A DNA stretch of 64,000 nt from Alloscardovia venturai (GTDB lineage Bacteria; Actinomycetota; Actinomycetes; Actinomycetales; Bifidobacteriaceae), in contig NZ_JBHTHQ010000021.1 in NCBI RefSeq assembly GCF_042676605.1, positions 789,152-853,151 on the forward strand, read 5' to 3'. A program made the translations under genes and the position numbers. Positions 1 to 8,602 of this stretch are shown in pieces (within the stretch, counting starts at the first letter, position 1; each line of letters starts with the position of its first letter). The notes beneath the pieces were generated by a model. It did no database searches. It was given only the letters and a program-made list of their open reading frames with translations, and had not been told where the DNA came from.

Positions 1-1110
1 TGCTTCAACAGCGTTATCCATGATATTGCCCACAAGCGAGTAGATATCAGCATCTTCCATGAACTGCAATACTTTTCCATCTACAAGACATTGCAAGCCG
101 ATGCCACGCTGAGCACAATATAAGCTTTTATCATTCAAAATCGCATCGACTGCTTCTGACCCAGTGTCAAAGATCGCATCGTACATTTTTAATGTGCCGT
201 CAAGAACTCTCTGTACTCGTGGCGATTTTTCAAGGTTTACAGCATTATCAGTAGAAATAATCTTCTTTAAGTCATGCATCTTCATATTGATAATGTCACG
301 ATATTCCTGGCTTAATTCATAATGTTGCTGCTGGCGGCGATTAATATCATGCATCACTTCCACCTCGCGAAGCAAACGATTACGGGATGAGACTACAAGC
401 AGTGTGGTGAGAACAGCCACAGAGCACACTGCATCATAAATAAAAAGCAAAAGTCCGTAGCCGCGGAATAAATCAATATGATTTTCGATTAAATATCGAT
501 TTCGAATCAGCCCCGTTCCAATACCATTAGCAAAAATCACAAAAGCAAATACTGCAATACATACGGCAATCCACCATTTGCTACTGCGCACTGCATCTTC
601 ATTAACAAGGGTTTTCCGCCCCATAAACCACCATACCAACAACGAAGTTATGAGATAAACAAAGAAAACCATCACCTTAAAATATGGATTGAGGAAATAC
701 CGTCCTTGACTGTCTCCCGTAAACAGTATTCCTAAAATCTGAACAATGTCAGCCACCACATGTTCCAACGAATATCCAATCGCCGCCGTCACTGTTACGA
801 TGAGCAACGACGACCGTGTAACAAGCCACAATCCCGCAATAAGCAGCACAAGTTCTGCGATCAACGGAAAGTAGCTAACATCCTTTACCTGCCCATTACC
901 GACATTGTATATAACAGGCCCATTGAGCACAGTGGTGAAACATAAAAATGCAACGAACAAAAGCCATCTCCACTGATTTCCGCTCCATTCGCGCCACAGC
1001 AATGCTTTTGAGAAGACCAAGACACATCCACACAGATAGACGGTAAATGTTGAGGGAAAGACTAAAGCCCACAGTGATCCCGGCCACAAAAAATCAAGCA
1101 AAGTTTGCAC
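1..1110 (-). CDS. GHKL-type sensor histidine kinase, partial (3' end outside window)
   Basis: Membrane sensor kinase of the AgrC/ComD-like (HPK10) class, cut by the window edge after 370 codons. The GTG start at 1110 is chosen because GGGAGAGGA lies 7 bases upstream and no better start is seen. About the first 220 residues are very hydrophobic, with roughly six membrane segments. A helical region follows with a likely phospho-acceptor His at residue 279 (KMHDLKK), then the beginning of a GHKL ATPase domain with the N-box Asn near residue 362 (VGNIMDNAVEA). It is the last visible gene of a regulator-kinase-regulator-kinase series on this strand, 19 bases after the preceding regulator, and probably phosphorylates it. 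The ligand is unknown; no pheromone peptide gene is visible nearby. Confidence 0.88.
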   Translation of the reverse strand, partial: MQTLLDFLWPGSLWALVFPSTFTVYLCGCVLVFSKALLWREWSGNQWRWLLFVAFLCFTTVLNGPVIYNVGNGQVKDVSYFPLIAELVLLIAGLWLVTRSSLLIVTVTAAIGYSLEHVVADIVQILGILFTGDSQGRYFLNPYFKVMVFFVYLITSLLVWWFMGRKTLVNEDAVRSSKWWIAVCIAVFAFVIFANGIGTGLIRNRYLIENHIDLFRGYGLLLFIYDAVCSVAVLTTLLVVSSRNRLLREVEVMHDINRRQQQHYELSQEYRDIINMKMHDLKKIISTDNAVNLEKSPRVQRVLDGTLKMYDAIFDTGSEAVDAILNDKSLYCAQRGIGLQCLVDGKVLQFMEDADIYSLVGNIMDNAVEA

Positions 1111-1129
1111 AGTTTGGTCCTCTCCCTAT

Positions 1130-1885
1130 TTATTGTGCAGACTTCGCTGCAAGAAGTGTATCGAGCACATGAGCTTTCTTGTTTCGGCTCATTTCAACGT
1201 GAAATTCATGTGCGCACGCATCCGTAAGCATGAGCTCTCTCTCAGCAAATCCAGTAACATAATGCAAATTCACCAGCGCATACCTATTGCACTGCACAAA
1301 ATTGACATTCTCAAGTTGCGCTGCGAAATCTTTCAGTGTGCCCCACATTGTTTGTGTTGTTCCGTCGTTTAAGTGTATAAAAACCATATGGTCACGCACT
1401 TCCATGTACACCACATCTTTTGAGGAGACAAAATGTGTTCCGCCACTTGACGGGACTGTTAAAGTCACCTCTCTCGAGCGCGCATATGCATGAGTCATAG
1501 CACGTTTCATCGTCATCGCAAATGTTGCATAGTCAAATGGTTTAATAAGATATCCCACTGCACTCACTTCGTAGCCGCGTGCTGCAAGTTGAGCTACTTT
1601 CGTGGTGAATATCAGAATGGAATCATTGTGGCTTGCACTTTGTTCACGATATTTTGCCGCAGCGGACATACCGTCCATACCGTCGCCGCAGCCACCTGGC
1701 ATCTCGATATCCATAAAAATGATATCGAAATTATGGGAAAGGGCAGCGTCAAGGAACGCCTGAGCATTTGTGTAACGCTCAACAGTATAAGAGATTCCAT
1801 TTTCCTGGCTCATATATCTCTCGATGGCAGCATCCGTTGCTTGAGCATCCTGATAAGTATCTTCAACGAGTGCAATGCGAAACAT
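1130..1885 (-). CDS. LytTR-family response regulator
   Basis: DNA-binding response regulator of 251 residues. Residues 1-125 form a receiver domain: acidic residues near position 8, the phospho-acceptor Asp at 59 in FMDIEMPG, and the conserved Lys at 115 in LIKPF. Residues 140-245 form a LytTR domain (VVYMEVRDHMVFIH, then FVQCNRYALVNLHYV), the AgrA/VirR type of DNA-binding fold. The receiver has a short Gly-rich insertion after the phosphorylation site (GGCGDGMDGM), not present in the neighbouring regulator. It lies 25 bases after one kinase gene and 19 bases before the next, so all four genes probably share a transcript. Targets are unknown. Confidence 0.92.
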   Translation of the reverse strand: MFRIALVEDTYQDAQATDAAIERYMSQENGISYTVERYTNAQAFLDAALSHNFDIIFMDIEMPGGCGDGMDGMSAAAKYREQSASHNDSILIFTTKVAQLAARGYEVSAVGYLIKPFDYATFAMTMKRAMTHAYARSREVTLTVPSSGGTHFVSSKDVVYMEVRDHMVFIHLNDGTTQTMWGTLKDFAAQLENVNFVQCNRYALVNLHYVTGFAERELMLTDACAHEFHVEMSRNKKAHVLDTLLAAKSAQ

Positions 1886-1910
1886 TTCCGGCTCCTATCC
1901 CCCTGCCCTA

Positions 1911-3296
1911 CTACTCAACTTCCCCATGCGGCGTTGGAATAACGATGCGAATTTCAAAAATTTTATCCTGCTCATCTACATGCACGACTACTTTTCCGCC
2001 GCGCTCATGAGTGGTCAGTTCAATTGATTTCATTCCATAGCCATGGAAACGTTTATCTTTTTTAGAGGTAACCAGCAAACCAGTATCTGGCGAAATAGTA
2101 ACCTCATGAGCAAAGAAGTTTGAGGATTCAATAACCGCATACCCGCCTGCTCTGTGACAGTTAAGCTCTATGACTCGTTGAGTATCGCTCAGCTGCACGT
2201 CTTCGCTCGCTTCAATCGCATTGTCGAGAACGTTTCCTAAAAGTGCTGAAATCTCAGACGGCTCTAAAAAGTCCAGACTCTTGCCATCGACAATCGCATT
2301 CAGAACGATACCATGTGCAACACAGTATAAACTCTTCTCTGTCAAGAGTGCATCGATGAGATCGTTACCTGTTTGGTAAATCGAATCATAGATATGAATA
2401 GCATTCTCCAACTCCTGCATAGAGTTCATCGGTGGTTGAGAATTCATGTCTAGCGATTCACTCTTACATGTATGCTCCATTTTCTGCATTGTAGAGCGTA
2501 ACTGCGCGATCCCCCTACGTACATCATGAAACTTTGCATTCACAAGTTCCATATTTTCACGGCTCATATCGTAGTGCCTCATTTTTGCTTCATTGAGGTG
2601 AGTAAGCATATCGAGCTCACTCATCAATTTATCTTGTGTAGACACCAGCAGCAGTACAGACATTCCCAGCAGTGTGCACAAGAAATCAAGCATTCTAAAC
2701 GCAATCTGCGTGGACAGCGGAATCACGTAGAGTCGTTCGTCGAGAGAAAGAACCATATTAAACACGATGGCACAGAAAAGCACAAAAACACTGAGCCACA
2801 CCCACCGTTGAGACTTTCTCACTGACTCTATGCGAATGTCGAAACGCGGAACAAGCCATTTATATGCAGCACCATAAATCACAACAAATATGAGTACCCG
2901 AATGATGAGCGCCGCTGTTTCAGGAGCTGAAATCAACGCAAGAGTGCTTGACTCCACAGCAAATCCCATATGTTGAAGCCCGTATCCCATCGCCATAGTC
3001 ACAAACGAGACAATCCATGGGACGTCATAAAGCTGACATAGTATAAAAGTCAGCGAGAGCGCAAAAATGCAGTAAACTACACACATCACAGGCAAAAAGA
3101 GTATATAGACTTCTTCACTCCCTAGAAAAAACTTACCTGATAGAATTTCAACTAAAAGATAAATTGCTAAAACGCATAGATATATAAGTGCGGCAATTAC
3201 TTTCGGCTTTATCCCGCGCTTCACCGTATTCTTCCTCGATACGATAAGCACAGCGCATAATATTTCAAAGGGAAAACCTAAAAAATCTAAAACCAT
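1911..3296 (-). CDS. GHKL-type sensor histidine kinase
   Basis: Complete 461-residue sensor kinase. The N-terminal 215 residues are hydrophobic with about six membrane spans. A coiled dimerisation helix follows and carries the likely phospho-acceptor His at 257 (NAKFHDVRRG). The GHKL ATPase domain occupies about residues 320-455, with N-box Asn 355/359 (LLGNVLDNAIEAS) and a glycine-rich lid near FHGYGMKSIE. This architecture is typical of AgrC/ComD/VirS kinases that pair with LytTR regulators. The gene starts 15 bases after the upstream regulator gene, which is likely its cognate partner. It is a divergent paralogue of the partial kinase at the window edge, sharing SLYCxxxGI before the ATPase domain. 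The signal is unknown. Confidence 0.92.
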   Translation of the reverse strand: MVLDFLGFPFEILCAVLIVSRKNTVKRGIKPKVIAALIYLCVLAIYLLVEILSGKFFLGSEEVYILFLPVMCVVYCIFALSLTFILCQLYDVPWIVSFVTMAMGYGLQHMGFAVESSTLALISAPETAALIIRVLIFVVIYGAAYKWLVPRFDIRIESVRKSQRWVWLSVFVLFCAIVFNMVLSLDERLYVIPLSTQIAFRMLDFLCTLLGMSVLLLVSTQDKLMSELDMLTHLNEAKMRHYDMSRENMELVNAKFHDVRRGIAQLRSTMQKMEHTCKSESLDMNSQPPMNSMQELENAIHIYDSIYQTGNDLIDALLTEKSLYCVAHGIVLNAIVDGKSLDFLEPSEISALLGNVLDNAIEASEDVQLSDTQRVIELNCHRAGGYAVIESSNFFAHEVTISPDTGLLVTSKKDKRFHGYGMKSIELTTHERGGKVVVHVDEQDKIFEIRIVIPTPHGEVE

Positions 3297-3311
3297 GAAT
3301 CAGATACATCC

Positions 3312-4013
3312 TTATGCACGGGCATGAAAATCAAGCAGACTCTGTGCCACATCATGTTTTTTTGACCTCGAGACATGCACCATGTCGCCTTGAATGTCAA
3401 TGTCTCCTTCAGCAGCATCAAAGCGCGAAACCTTCGCCATATTCACTATTGCAAATCGACTCACTTCAATAAAATCGAAATTCTTTAAGTCACGAAAAAC
3501 AGCGCTCAAGCTCTTCCACGCACGATACACACCATGCGTTGTGTGATAGTACGACATGTGAGAGCGAACCTCAATGTAGTTAATCTCCGAAGTAGAAAGA
3601 TACACCGTGCCATCAGTCGTATCAACAGCGATGCTAGCCCCCTTACGGCTGTGAAGAATGCGGATAACCTTATGCCATGCAAGAGCAAAAGACCGCTCAG
3701 AAATAGGTTTCACCAAATAACTCGCTGCATCAACTTCGTAACCTGCCACAGCATATTGAGCCATACGCGTGGTGAAAACAATGATGACCTCCTCATCAAT
3801 CTCACGAATTTTCCGCGCGGTCTCCATACCATCAAGCCCTGGCATTTCAATGTCAAGAAGGATGACGTCAAAAGGTATGCTATGCAGGTGCTGAGCAAGA
3901 AAGTCACTGCCAGAGGAGAAAGTGCTCATATGAGCAGAATTATCGTGGGCCTGCACAAGTGCACAAGTTACATCTAACTCATGCTGGACATCATCGATGA
4001 TGGCAACGCGCAT
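3312..4013 (-). CDS. LytTR-family response regulator
   Basis: First gene of the tandem two-component block, 233 residues. Receiver domain at 1-120 with Asp 7/8, phospho-acceptor Asp 54 (LLDIEMPGLDG) and Lys 102 (LVKPIS). LytTR DNA-binding domain at about 130-230 (INYIEVRSHMSYYHT, FIEVSRFAIVNM). The ATG at 4013 has a good AAGGAG site upstream. Its promoter must lie in the 187-base gap shared with the divergently transcribed GH3 glycosidase gene. That placement suggests, but does not prove, that one regulated target is the glycosidase. It is paralogous to the regulator at 1130-1885. Confidence 0.93.
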   Translation of the reverse strand: MRVAIIDDVQHELDVTCALVQAHDNSAHMSTFSSGSDFLAQHLHSIPFDVILLDIEMPGLDGMETARKIREIDEEVIIVFTTRMAQYAVAGYEVDAASYLVKPISERSFALAWHKVIRILHSRKGASIAVDTTDGTVYLSTSEINYIEVRSHMSYYHTTHGVYRAWKSLSAVFRDLKNFDFIEVSRFAIVNMAKVSRFDAAEGDIDIQGDMVHVSRSKKHDVAQSLLDFHARA

Positions 4014-4158
4014 TCTACTCTCCTTACTCTTTCACCATACACTACGCGTAAGGATTTTACGATTCATGCCGTTTGCCCTCATATAGACCATTCAGGAAAA
4101 ACATCACGCCATTCAAGACACCAAGGCGTTTATATGAGTATGTTTTTGTACATTGAAT

Positions 4159-4181
4159 TTATCTCAGCGTAAGTGAGATAA
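4159..4181 (+). promoter_or_regulatory. Inverted repeat just upstream of the GH3 gene
   Basis: Perfect 8-base arms TTATCTCA and TGAGATAA are separated by 7 bases and end 19 bases before the start codon, immediately before the AAAGGAG ribosome site. It could be an operator for a repressor or a hairpin in the 5' leader. No T run follows, so it is not a terminator. Confidence 0.5.
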
Positions 4182-4200
4182 AGAGAATCAAAGGAGAAAA

Positions 4201-7176
4201 ATGGCTGACAAAGTTGTGAAGCCAAGCAAGAAACGTTTGCCGACGCGCAACGGTTTCTTCCTAGCAATTTGGATTCCAATCACCGCTATAATCGCTGTGA
4301 TTGCTATCGCATTCTTCTCAGTATTAAATTATGCGAGCGGTGCTGTAGATGTTGCAGTCGGCGGTGGCACTTTTACTGCAAAGAACGGCGCAAATGCGAA
4401 GGGCGCGAACTTAGATTATTACCCTAAGAAGCATAAGAACCTTCAAGAAGCGATGGATGCTTCCGGAAAAGTTACCCAGCGCATCGCTGACGAGGGCATG
4501 GTTTTGCTCAAAAATGACGGCACGCTACCTATGACATCCAAGGGCAAGATCACTTTGCTTGGCCGTGGTGCAGCCGACCCACTTTACGGCGGTACTGGTT
4601 CTGGACACGCAGATACATCAACCGCGATTAATATCAAGCAAGGTCTAGAAAAAGCTGGCTTTAAGGTGAATGAAACCGTCTATAAGCAGCTTGATAAGTT
4701 TGCTAAAGCACACCCAGCGTCCAAGAATGGCCGCATCAACATTAGCTTCGGCCTCAATGGCGGCTCTACATTCCACATTGGTGAAATGCCTGTTGATCAG
4801 TATACCGATGCTCAGAAGGCATCCTTTGCCCAGTACAATGATGCTGCTGTCGTCGTCATCGGTCGTACAGGTGGCGAAGGCGAAGATCTCGTGACTGACA
4901 TGAAGAAGTGGGATAAGAACTACACTCCTGGTCAGCATTCCCTCGAACTGAACAAAGACGAAAAAGACCAGATTGCTCTTGCTGAACAGAACTTCTCGAA
5001 GATCATTGTCATCGTTAACTCCTCTCAACCAATTGAAATGGGCGAGCTCAACGATGATCCAAAGATCAACGCAATCGTTGATTCTGGTACTCCTGGTGCG
5101 ACCGGCTTCCTCTCTCTCGGCGAGATTTTCGCTGGCGAGCTCAACCCTTCCGGTCATACTGTTGACACCTGGGCACGTGATTTCACCAAGGATCCAACCT
5201 TCGTGAACATCGGTTCGAACGAATACACCAACTCAGGCACCGGCTCTCGCAAGTCTTACTTCGTGAACTATGAAGAAGGTATCTACTCCGGCTATCGCTA
5301 CTACGAAACTGCAGCAGCAGAAAACTTCATCAACTACGATGAAGCAGTAGTGTATCCATTCGGCTACGGCTTGTCTTATACAACTTTCGACTGGTCTAAC
5401 CCACGCTACACCGTTGATCAAAAGGCGGGAAAAATTAATGTATCCGTCGACGTTACAAATACAGGTAGTGTTGCGGGCAAGGATGTAGTTGAGCTCTATT
5501 ACAGCGCGCCTTACACTCGTGACGGTATCGAGAAGTCTGCTGTCGATTTGGGTAACTTTGCTAAGACCAAGCTTTTGCAGCCTGGTGAAACGCAGAAGAT
5601 TTCTACTTCCGTCGACATCGAAAACATGGCATCGTATGATTACAAGAATGCGAAAGCATATGTGCTCGAGTCTGGAGACTATACGCTGTCTCTGCGCACA
5701 AATTCTCACACCGTTAAGCAAGGCGTAGACACCTTTAATTACAACGTTCCAACCACTATTACATACAGTGGAAAGAATCATCGTAAGAGCGACAAGAAGG
5801 CAGTAACGAACCAGTTTGAAGAGCTTAACAAGGTCTTTGAGTCTGGAAAGAAAACCATTATGAGTCGCGCTGATTTCGCTGGCACTTTCCCTAAGGCTCC
5901 AGATGCTCAGGACAAGACTGCATCCCCAGAGCTTCTCAAGAAGCTTCATAATTATGAAACGAATGTGACCGGCTCCACTGCTGCACAGCGCGAAGCAAAG
6001 AATATCGGCCATGCACTGACGATGCCTACTACAAATCAGCAGACTAAGATTCAGCTTTCTGAAATGCGTGGCCTTGCATATAACGATCCAAAGTGGAACA
6101 AGTTCCTTGACCAGCTCACCGTCAAGGACATGATCAATATGATTGATGATGGTGCTTACGCAACGGACGCTGTAGCACGTGTAGGCAAGCCTCGTACAGT
6201 TGATTTCGACGGCCCTGCAGGTTTCAGCTCCTTCATCAATGGCATTCATGGTTCTGCGTTCCCTACCGAAACACTCATTGCATCGACATGGAATCGTGAC
6301 CTTGCTCATGATATGGGCGACGCGCTCGGCGAGGAATCACTTCAGCTTGGTATCCACGGTTGGTATGGTCCTACCGCAAACATGCACCGTAGCCCATTCG
6401 CTGGTCGTAACTTCGAGAATTACTCGGAAGACCCAACGTTGACCGGTGAATTTGCCACTGCTACTGTAAGTGCTGCAATGAACCGCGGCGTCATCGTCTT
6501 CATGAAGCACTTCGCTTTGAACGATCAGGAGCAAAACCGTCAGGCAAACGGTTTGGACACATGGGCAGACGAGCAAACCATTCGCGAAGTTTACTTGAAG
6601 CCATTTGAAATTGTTGTCAAGAACGCAAAGGCAAATCTCAAGTATCAGGCGCAGGATGGCTCTATCAAAACAAGCACCATCGGTCTTAACGGCTTGATGA
6701 GCTCCTATAACCGTGTAGGCGGTACTTGGGCAGGCGGAAATTACACCTTGCAGACGGAAATTCTGCGCAACGAGTGGGGCTTCCATGGCGCAGTCATCAC
6801 CGACTTTGCTACGGTTGCGACCCCTTACATGGTTCCTATGCAGGGCGTCGCTGCGGGTACTGATATTCAGCTCACCTGGCGCATTATGCAACAGTTCAAG
6901 GATACGGACAACCCAGTAGCAGGCTACTTCTTGCGCAAGGCTGCTCACAATGTGATGTATGCGACAGCAAACTCCAATGCTTTGAACGGTTACGCGTATG
7001 GCGCTGGCACTACATGGCATGCACCATGGTGGCGCTGGGTACAGTGGATTGTTACAGCAGTTCTCGCTCTCATCGTACTTCTGCTTATTGTGTGGATGGT
7101 GCGCCGCGTTCGTCGCGTAAGCCCAATCCGCAAGGCATGGAGCGAAGAGCAGAAAGCTGTCAAAAATGCACAGTAA
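4201..7176 (+). CDS. Membrane-anchored, domain-permuted GH3 beta-glycosidase
   Basis: 991 residues. The family would hydrolyse beta-glucosides or beta-xylosides with net retention. Domain order is reversed relative to most GH3 enzymes: one N-terminal membrane segment (about 20-43), then the alpha/beta sandwich with the GEGED loop at 225-229 (likely acid/base), a fibronectin-III-like domain (about 400-500), and then the TIM barrel with MKHF at 768-771 and the predicted nucleophile Asp 868 (AVITDF). A second membrane segment (about 942-962) and a short basic tail end the protein. The catalytic part is therefore predicted to face outside while both termini are cytoplasmic. The strong AAAGGAG site supports the ATG at 4201. 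The gene is divergent from the LytTR block and stands alone. Permuted GH3 enzymes are known; the substrate cannot be told from sequence alone. Confidence 0.93.
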   Translation: MADKVVKPSKKRLPTRNGFFLAIWIPITAIIAVIAIAFFSVLNYASGAVDVAVGGGTFTAKNGANAKGANLDYYPKKHKNLQEAMDASGKVTQRIADEGMVLLKNDGTLPMTSKGKITLLGRGAADPLYGGTGSGHADTSTAINIKQGLEKAGFKVNETVYKQLDKFAKAHPASKNGRINISFGLNGGSTFHIGEMPVDQYTDAQKASFAQYNDAAVVVIGRTGGEGEDLVTDMKKWDKNYTPGQHSLELNKDEKDQIALAEQNFSKIIVIVNSSQPIEMGELNDDPKINAIVDSGTPGATGFLSLGEIFAGELNPSGHTVDTWARDFTKDPTFVNIGSNEYTNSGTGSRKSYFVNYEEGIYSGYRYYETAAAENFINYDEAVVYPFGYGLSYTTFDWSNPRYTVDQKAGKINVSVDVTNTGSVAGKDVVELYYSAPYTRDGIEKSAVDLGNFAKTKLLQPGETQKISTSVDIENMASYDYKNAKAYVLESGDYTLSLRTNSHTVKQGVDTFNYNVPTTITYSGKNHRKSDKKAVTNQFEELNKVFESGKKTIMSRADFAGTFPKAPDAQDKTASPELLKKLHNYETNVTGSTAAQREAKNIGHALTMPTTNQQTKIQLSEMRGLAYNDPKWNKFLDQLTVKDMINMIDDGAYATDAVARVGKPRTVDFDGPAGFSSFINGIHGSAFPTETLIASTWNRDLAHDMGDALGEESLQLGIHGWYGPTANMHRSPFAGRNFENYSEDPTLTGEFATATVSAAMNRGVIVFMKHFALNDQEQNRQANGLDTWADEQTIREVYLKPFEIVVKNAKANLKYQAQDGSIKTSTIGLNGLMSSYNRVGGTWAGGNYTLQTEILRNEWGFHGAVITDFATVATPYMVPMQGVAAGTDIQLTWRIMQQFKDTDNPVAGYFLRKAAHNVMYATANSNALNGYAYGAGTTWHAPWWRWVQWIVTAVLALIVLLLIVWMVRRVRRVSPIRKAWSEEQKAVKNAQ

Positions 7177-7246
7177 CATTTAGGCAGCACTTCTTCCATA
7201 GCTGACCTAGTACAGCTTACTGTTCTGCGCATTAGGTTGCATCACA

Positions 7247-7280
7247 GGGGATTCTCAATTTTTTGGGAGTCCCCCTTTGT
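7247..7280 (+). terminator. Intrinsic terminator after the GH3 gene
   Basis: GGGGATTCTC pairs with GGGAGTCCCC (allowing G-U) around a T-rich loop and is followed by a CTTTGTTG tract. It lies 70 bases after the GH3 stop codon. Confidence 0.75.
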
Positions 7281-7344
7281 TGTATTGTCCATTCTCAGCT
7301 TTTTCTCAGGTTTTCCTGCGGGTGTCTCTCAGAAAAGTGCAGTT

Positions 7345-7497
7345 ATATATAAATCAACGCAAGGAAATAACCACACAGGAACCTGACGTTTCACATGAAA
7401 CATACGGACGCTGAGCTGGCTCAATTCCCCGAGATAACTTAATCCCTTCTTCTCTCTTTCTCTCTAGCCGCAATCTTCGGGTTGCGGCTTTCTCTTT
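7345..7497 (+). ncRNA. Possible small RNA ending in an intrinsic terminator
   Basis: The GH3 transcript should already have ended near 7280, and tesB has its own promoter at 7538-7568, yet a strong intrinsic terminator sits at 7466-7497. That implies a separate short plus-strand transcript. An AT-rich stretch near 7343-7354 could be its -10 region, but no convincing -35 is seen. The sequence does not match SRP, 6S, tmRNA or RNase P signatures that I can recognise. It could instead be a relic leader. Boundaries are approximate. Confidence 0.25.
7466..7497 (+). terminator. Intrinsic terminator of unassigned transcript
   Basis: Perfect 8-base stem AGCCGCAA/TTGCGGCT with loop TCTTCGGG, followed by TTCTCTTTG. 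It lies upstream of the tesB promoter. Confidence 0.7.
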
Positions 7498-7537
7498 GCT
7501 GTGGATTCTCGTTGTGCTCGTTTCATCAGCATATCTA

Positions 7538-7568
7538 TTGCGCCACTGCGCACCCCGCCCACTAAAAT
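7538..7568 (+). promoter_or_regulatory. Likely tesB promoter (leaderless start)
   Basis: TTGCGC at 7538-7543 and TAAAAT at 7563-7568 with a 19-base spacer. The predicted transcription start falls at or just before the ATG at 7576, which has no ribosome-binding site. Confidence 0.5.
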
Positions 7569-7575
7569 AGTTTTC

Positions 7576-8499
7576 ATGACAGAAAAGAATTCTCCATCCC
7601 CTATCGAGCGCATCGTCGACGTGCTCTCATTGCGTGAACCTACAACAGACGAATCACGACCACAGTACACTTTCATTGACGGTGAGTCCATGTATTTCCC
7701 CACCGGCCGCGTCTACGGTGGTCAGGTTATTGCTCAGTCAGTTATCGCAGCTAGCAAAACTGTCGAAAACCGGTTGCCACACTCAATTCACGGCTATTTC
7801 ATTAGCGCGGGTGACATCAATCAGGATGTTCATTTCGATGTAGAAAATCTGCGCGATGGTCGTTCGTTCTCCAGCCGACGTGTCAACGTCACTCAAGACG
7901 ATGGCGCGATTCTCACTGCCATCGCCAGCTTCCAAACTCCTGGTCAAAACGGCATTGATTTTGCCGATCCAATGCCAGAAAACGTACCTGAACCGCGCAA
8001 ACTTACGAGCGCGCAGGAGCTTATGCAGCCATTTGCCGAGCACTCGCCTTTTGCCGCTTTTTATGCGAATCAGTCACCATTTGACATTCGTCACGTGACG
8101 AAGACGGTCATGCTCGGAGCGCCACACAAAGATTCTGATGCTGCTCAGTCAGACTCGGGAGCGCAGATGGTGTGGATGAAGGCGAATGGCACTGCTCACG
8201 TCAATCAGACCATGCACCGGGCGCTGCTGGCACTGGGCTGCGACCAAATTATGATGGAGCCAATCATTCGCCGTGCAGGCTTGAGCTTTATGACACCTGG
8301 CATGAGTTATGCAACGATTGACCACTCGATGTGGTGGTATCGCGATGTTGATGTCAACAATTGGCATCTTTATGTTCAAGATACGCCAACAGCCGCTCAC
8401 GGTCGCGGATTGAGTATTGCCAAAGTTTATGACACGGAAGGCAACCTTGTCGCTGCTATGACTCAGGAAGCCATGGTGCGCGTGCCGCAATTCGAGTAA
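7576..8499 (+). CDS. tesB: Acyl-CoA thioesterase II
   Basis: 307 residues; hydrolyses acyl-CoA to free fatty acid and CoA in the cytoplasm. The double-hotdog TesB family is recognisable from GGQVIAQS and HSIHGYFISAGD in the first hotdog and IDHSMWWYRD, TPTAAHGRG and MTQEAMVRV in the second. These contain the Asp, Thr and Gln that form the TesB active site. The frame is open 75 bases further upstream from a GTG, but the ATG at 7576 begins the family-like sequence and lies 7 bases after a TAAAAT box, so translation is probably leaderless. It is a single gene ending in a strong terminator. Confidence 0.92.
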   Translation: MTEKNSPSPIERIVDVLSLREPTTDESRPQYTFIDGESMYFPTGRVYGGQVIAQSVIAASKTVENRLPHSIHGYFISAGDINQDVHFDVENLRDGRSFSSRRVNVTQDDGAILTAIASFQTPGQNGIDFADPMPENVPEPRKLTSAQELMQPFAEHSPFAAFYANQSPFDIRHVTKTVMLGAPHKDSDAAQSDSGAQMVWMKANGTAHVNQTMHRALLALGCDQIMMEPIIRRAGLSFMTPGMSYATIDHSMWWYRDVDVNNWHLYVQDTPTAAHGRGLSIAKVYDTEGNLVAAMTQEAMVRVPQFE

Positions 8500-8508
8500 C
8501 CAGTAAGA

Positions 8509-8556
8509 TAAATCCTTGGAACTTTCAGTGAAAACGTTCCAAGGATTTACTTTTTA
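8509..8556 (+). terminator. Intrinsic terminator after tesB
   Basis: Perfect 14-base arms (8509-8522 and 8536-8549, reading TAAATCCTTGGAAC on the left) with a 13-base loop, then CTTTTTAAG. It sits between convergent genes and may work in both directions. Confidence 0.85.
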
Positions 8557-8602
8557 AGCACGATAAAGCTGAGAAGCTCTCAATGCATGCTCACGAGTCG
8601 AT

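Larger units (their letters stand above)
7177..7575. other. Intergenic stretch between the GH3 gene and tesB
   Basis: About 400 bases without a credible protein gene. It contains the GH3 terminator (7247-7280), a stretch with its own strong intrinsic terminator (7466-7497) that may mark a small RNA, a 14-base palindrome GTTTCACATGAAAC at 7390-7403, and the likely tesB promoter (7538-7568). Confidence 0.6.

Noticed and set aside
5233..6309. Long open frame opposite the GH3 gene
   Set aside because: It is the complement of a well-supported coding region, with Cys/Arg-rich unlikely protein sequence and no ribosome site.
7330..7497. Riboswitch controlling tesB
   Set aside because: tesB appears to have its own promoter after the terminator, and no aptamer signature is recognised.
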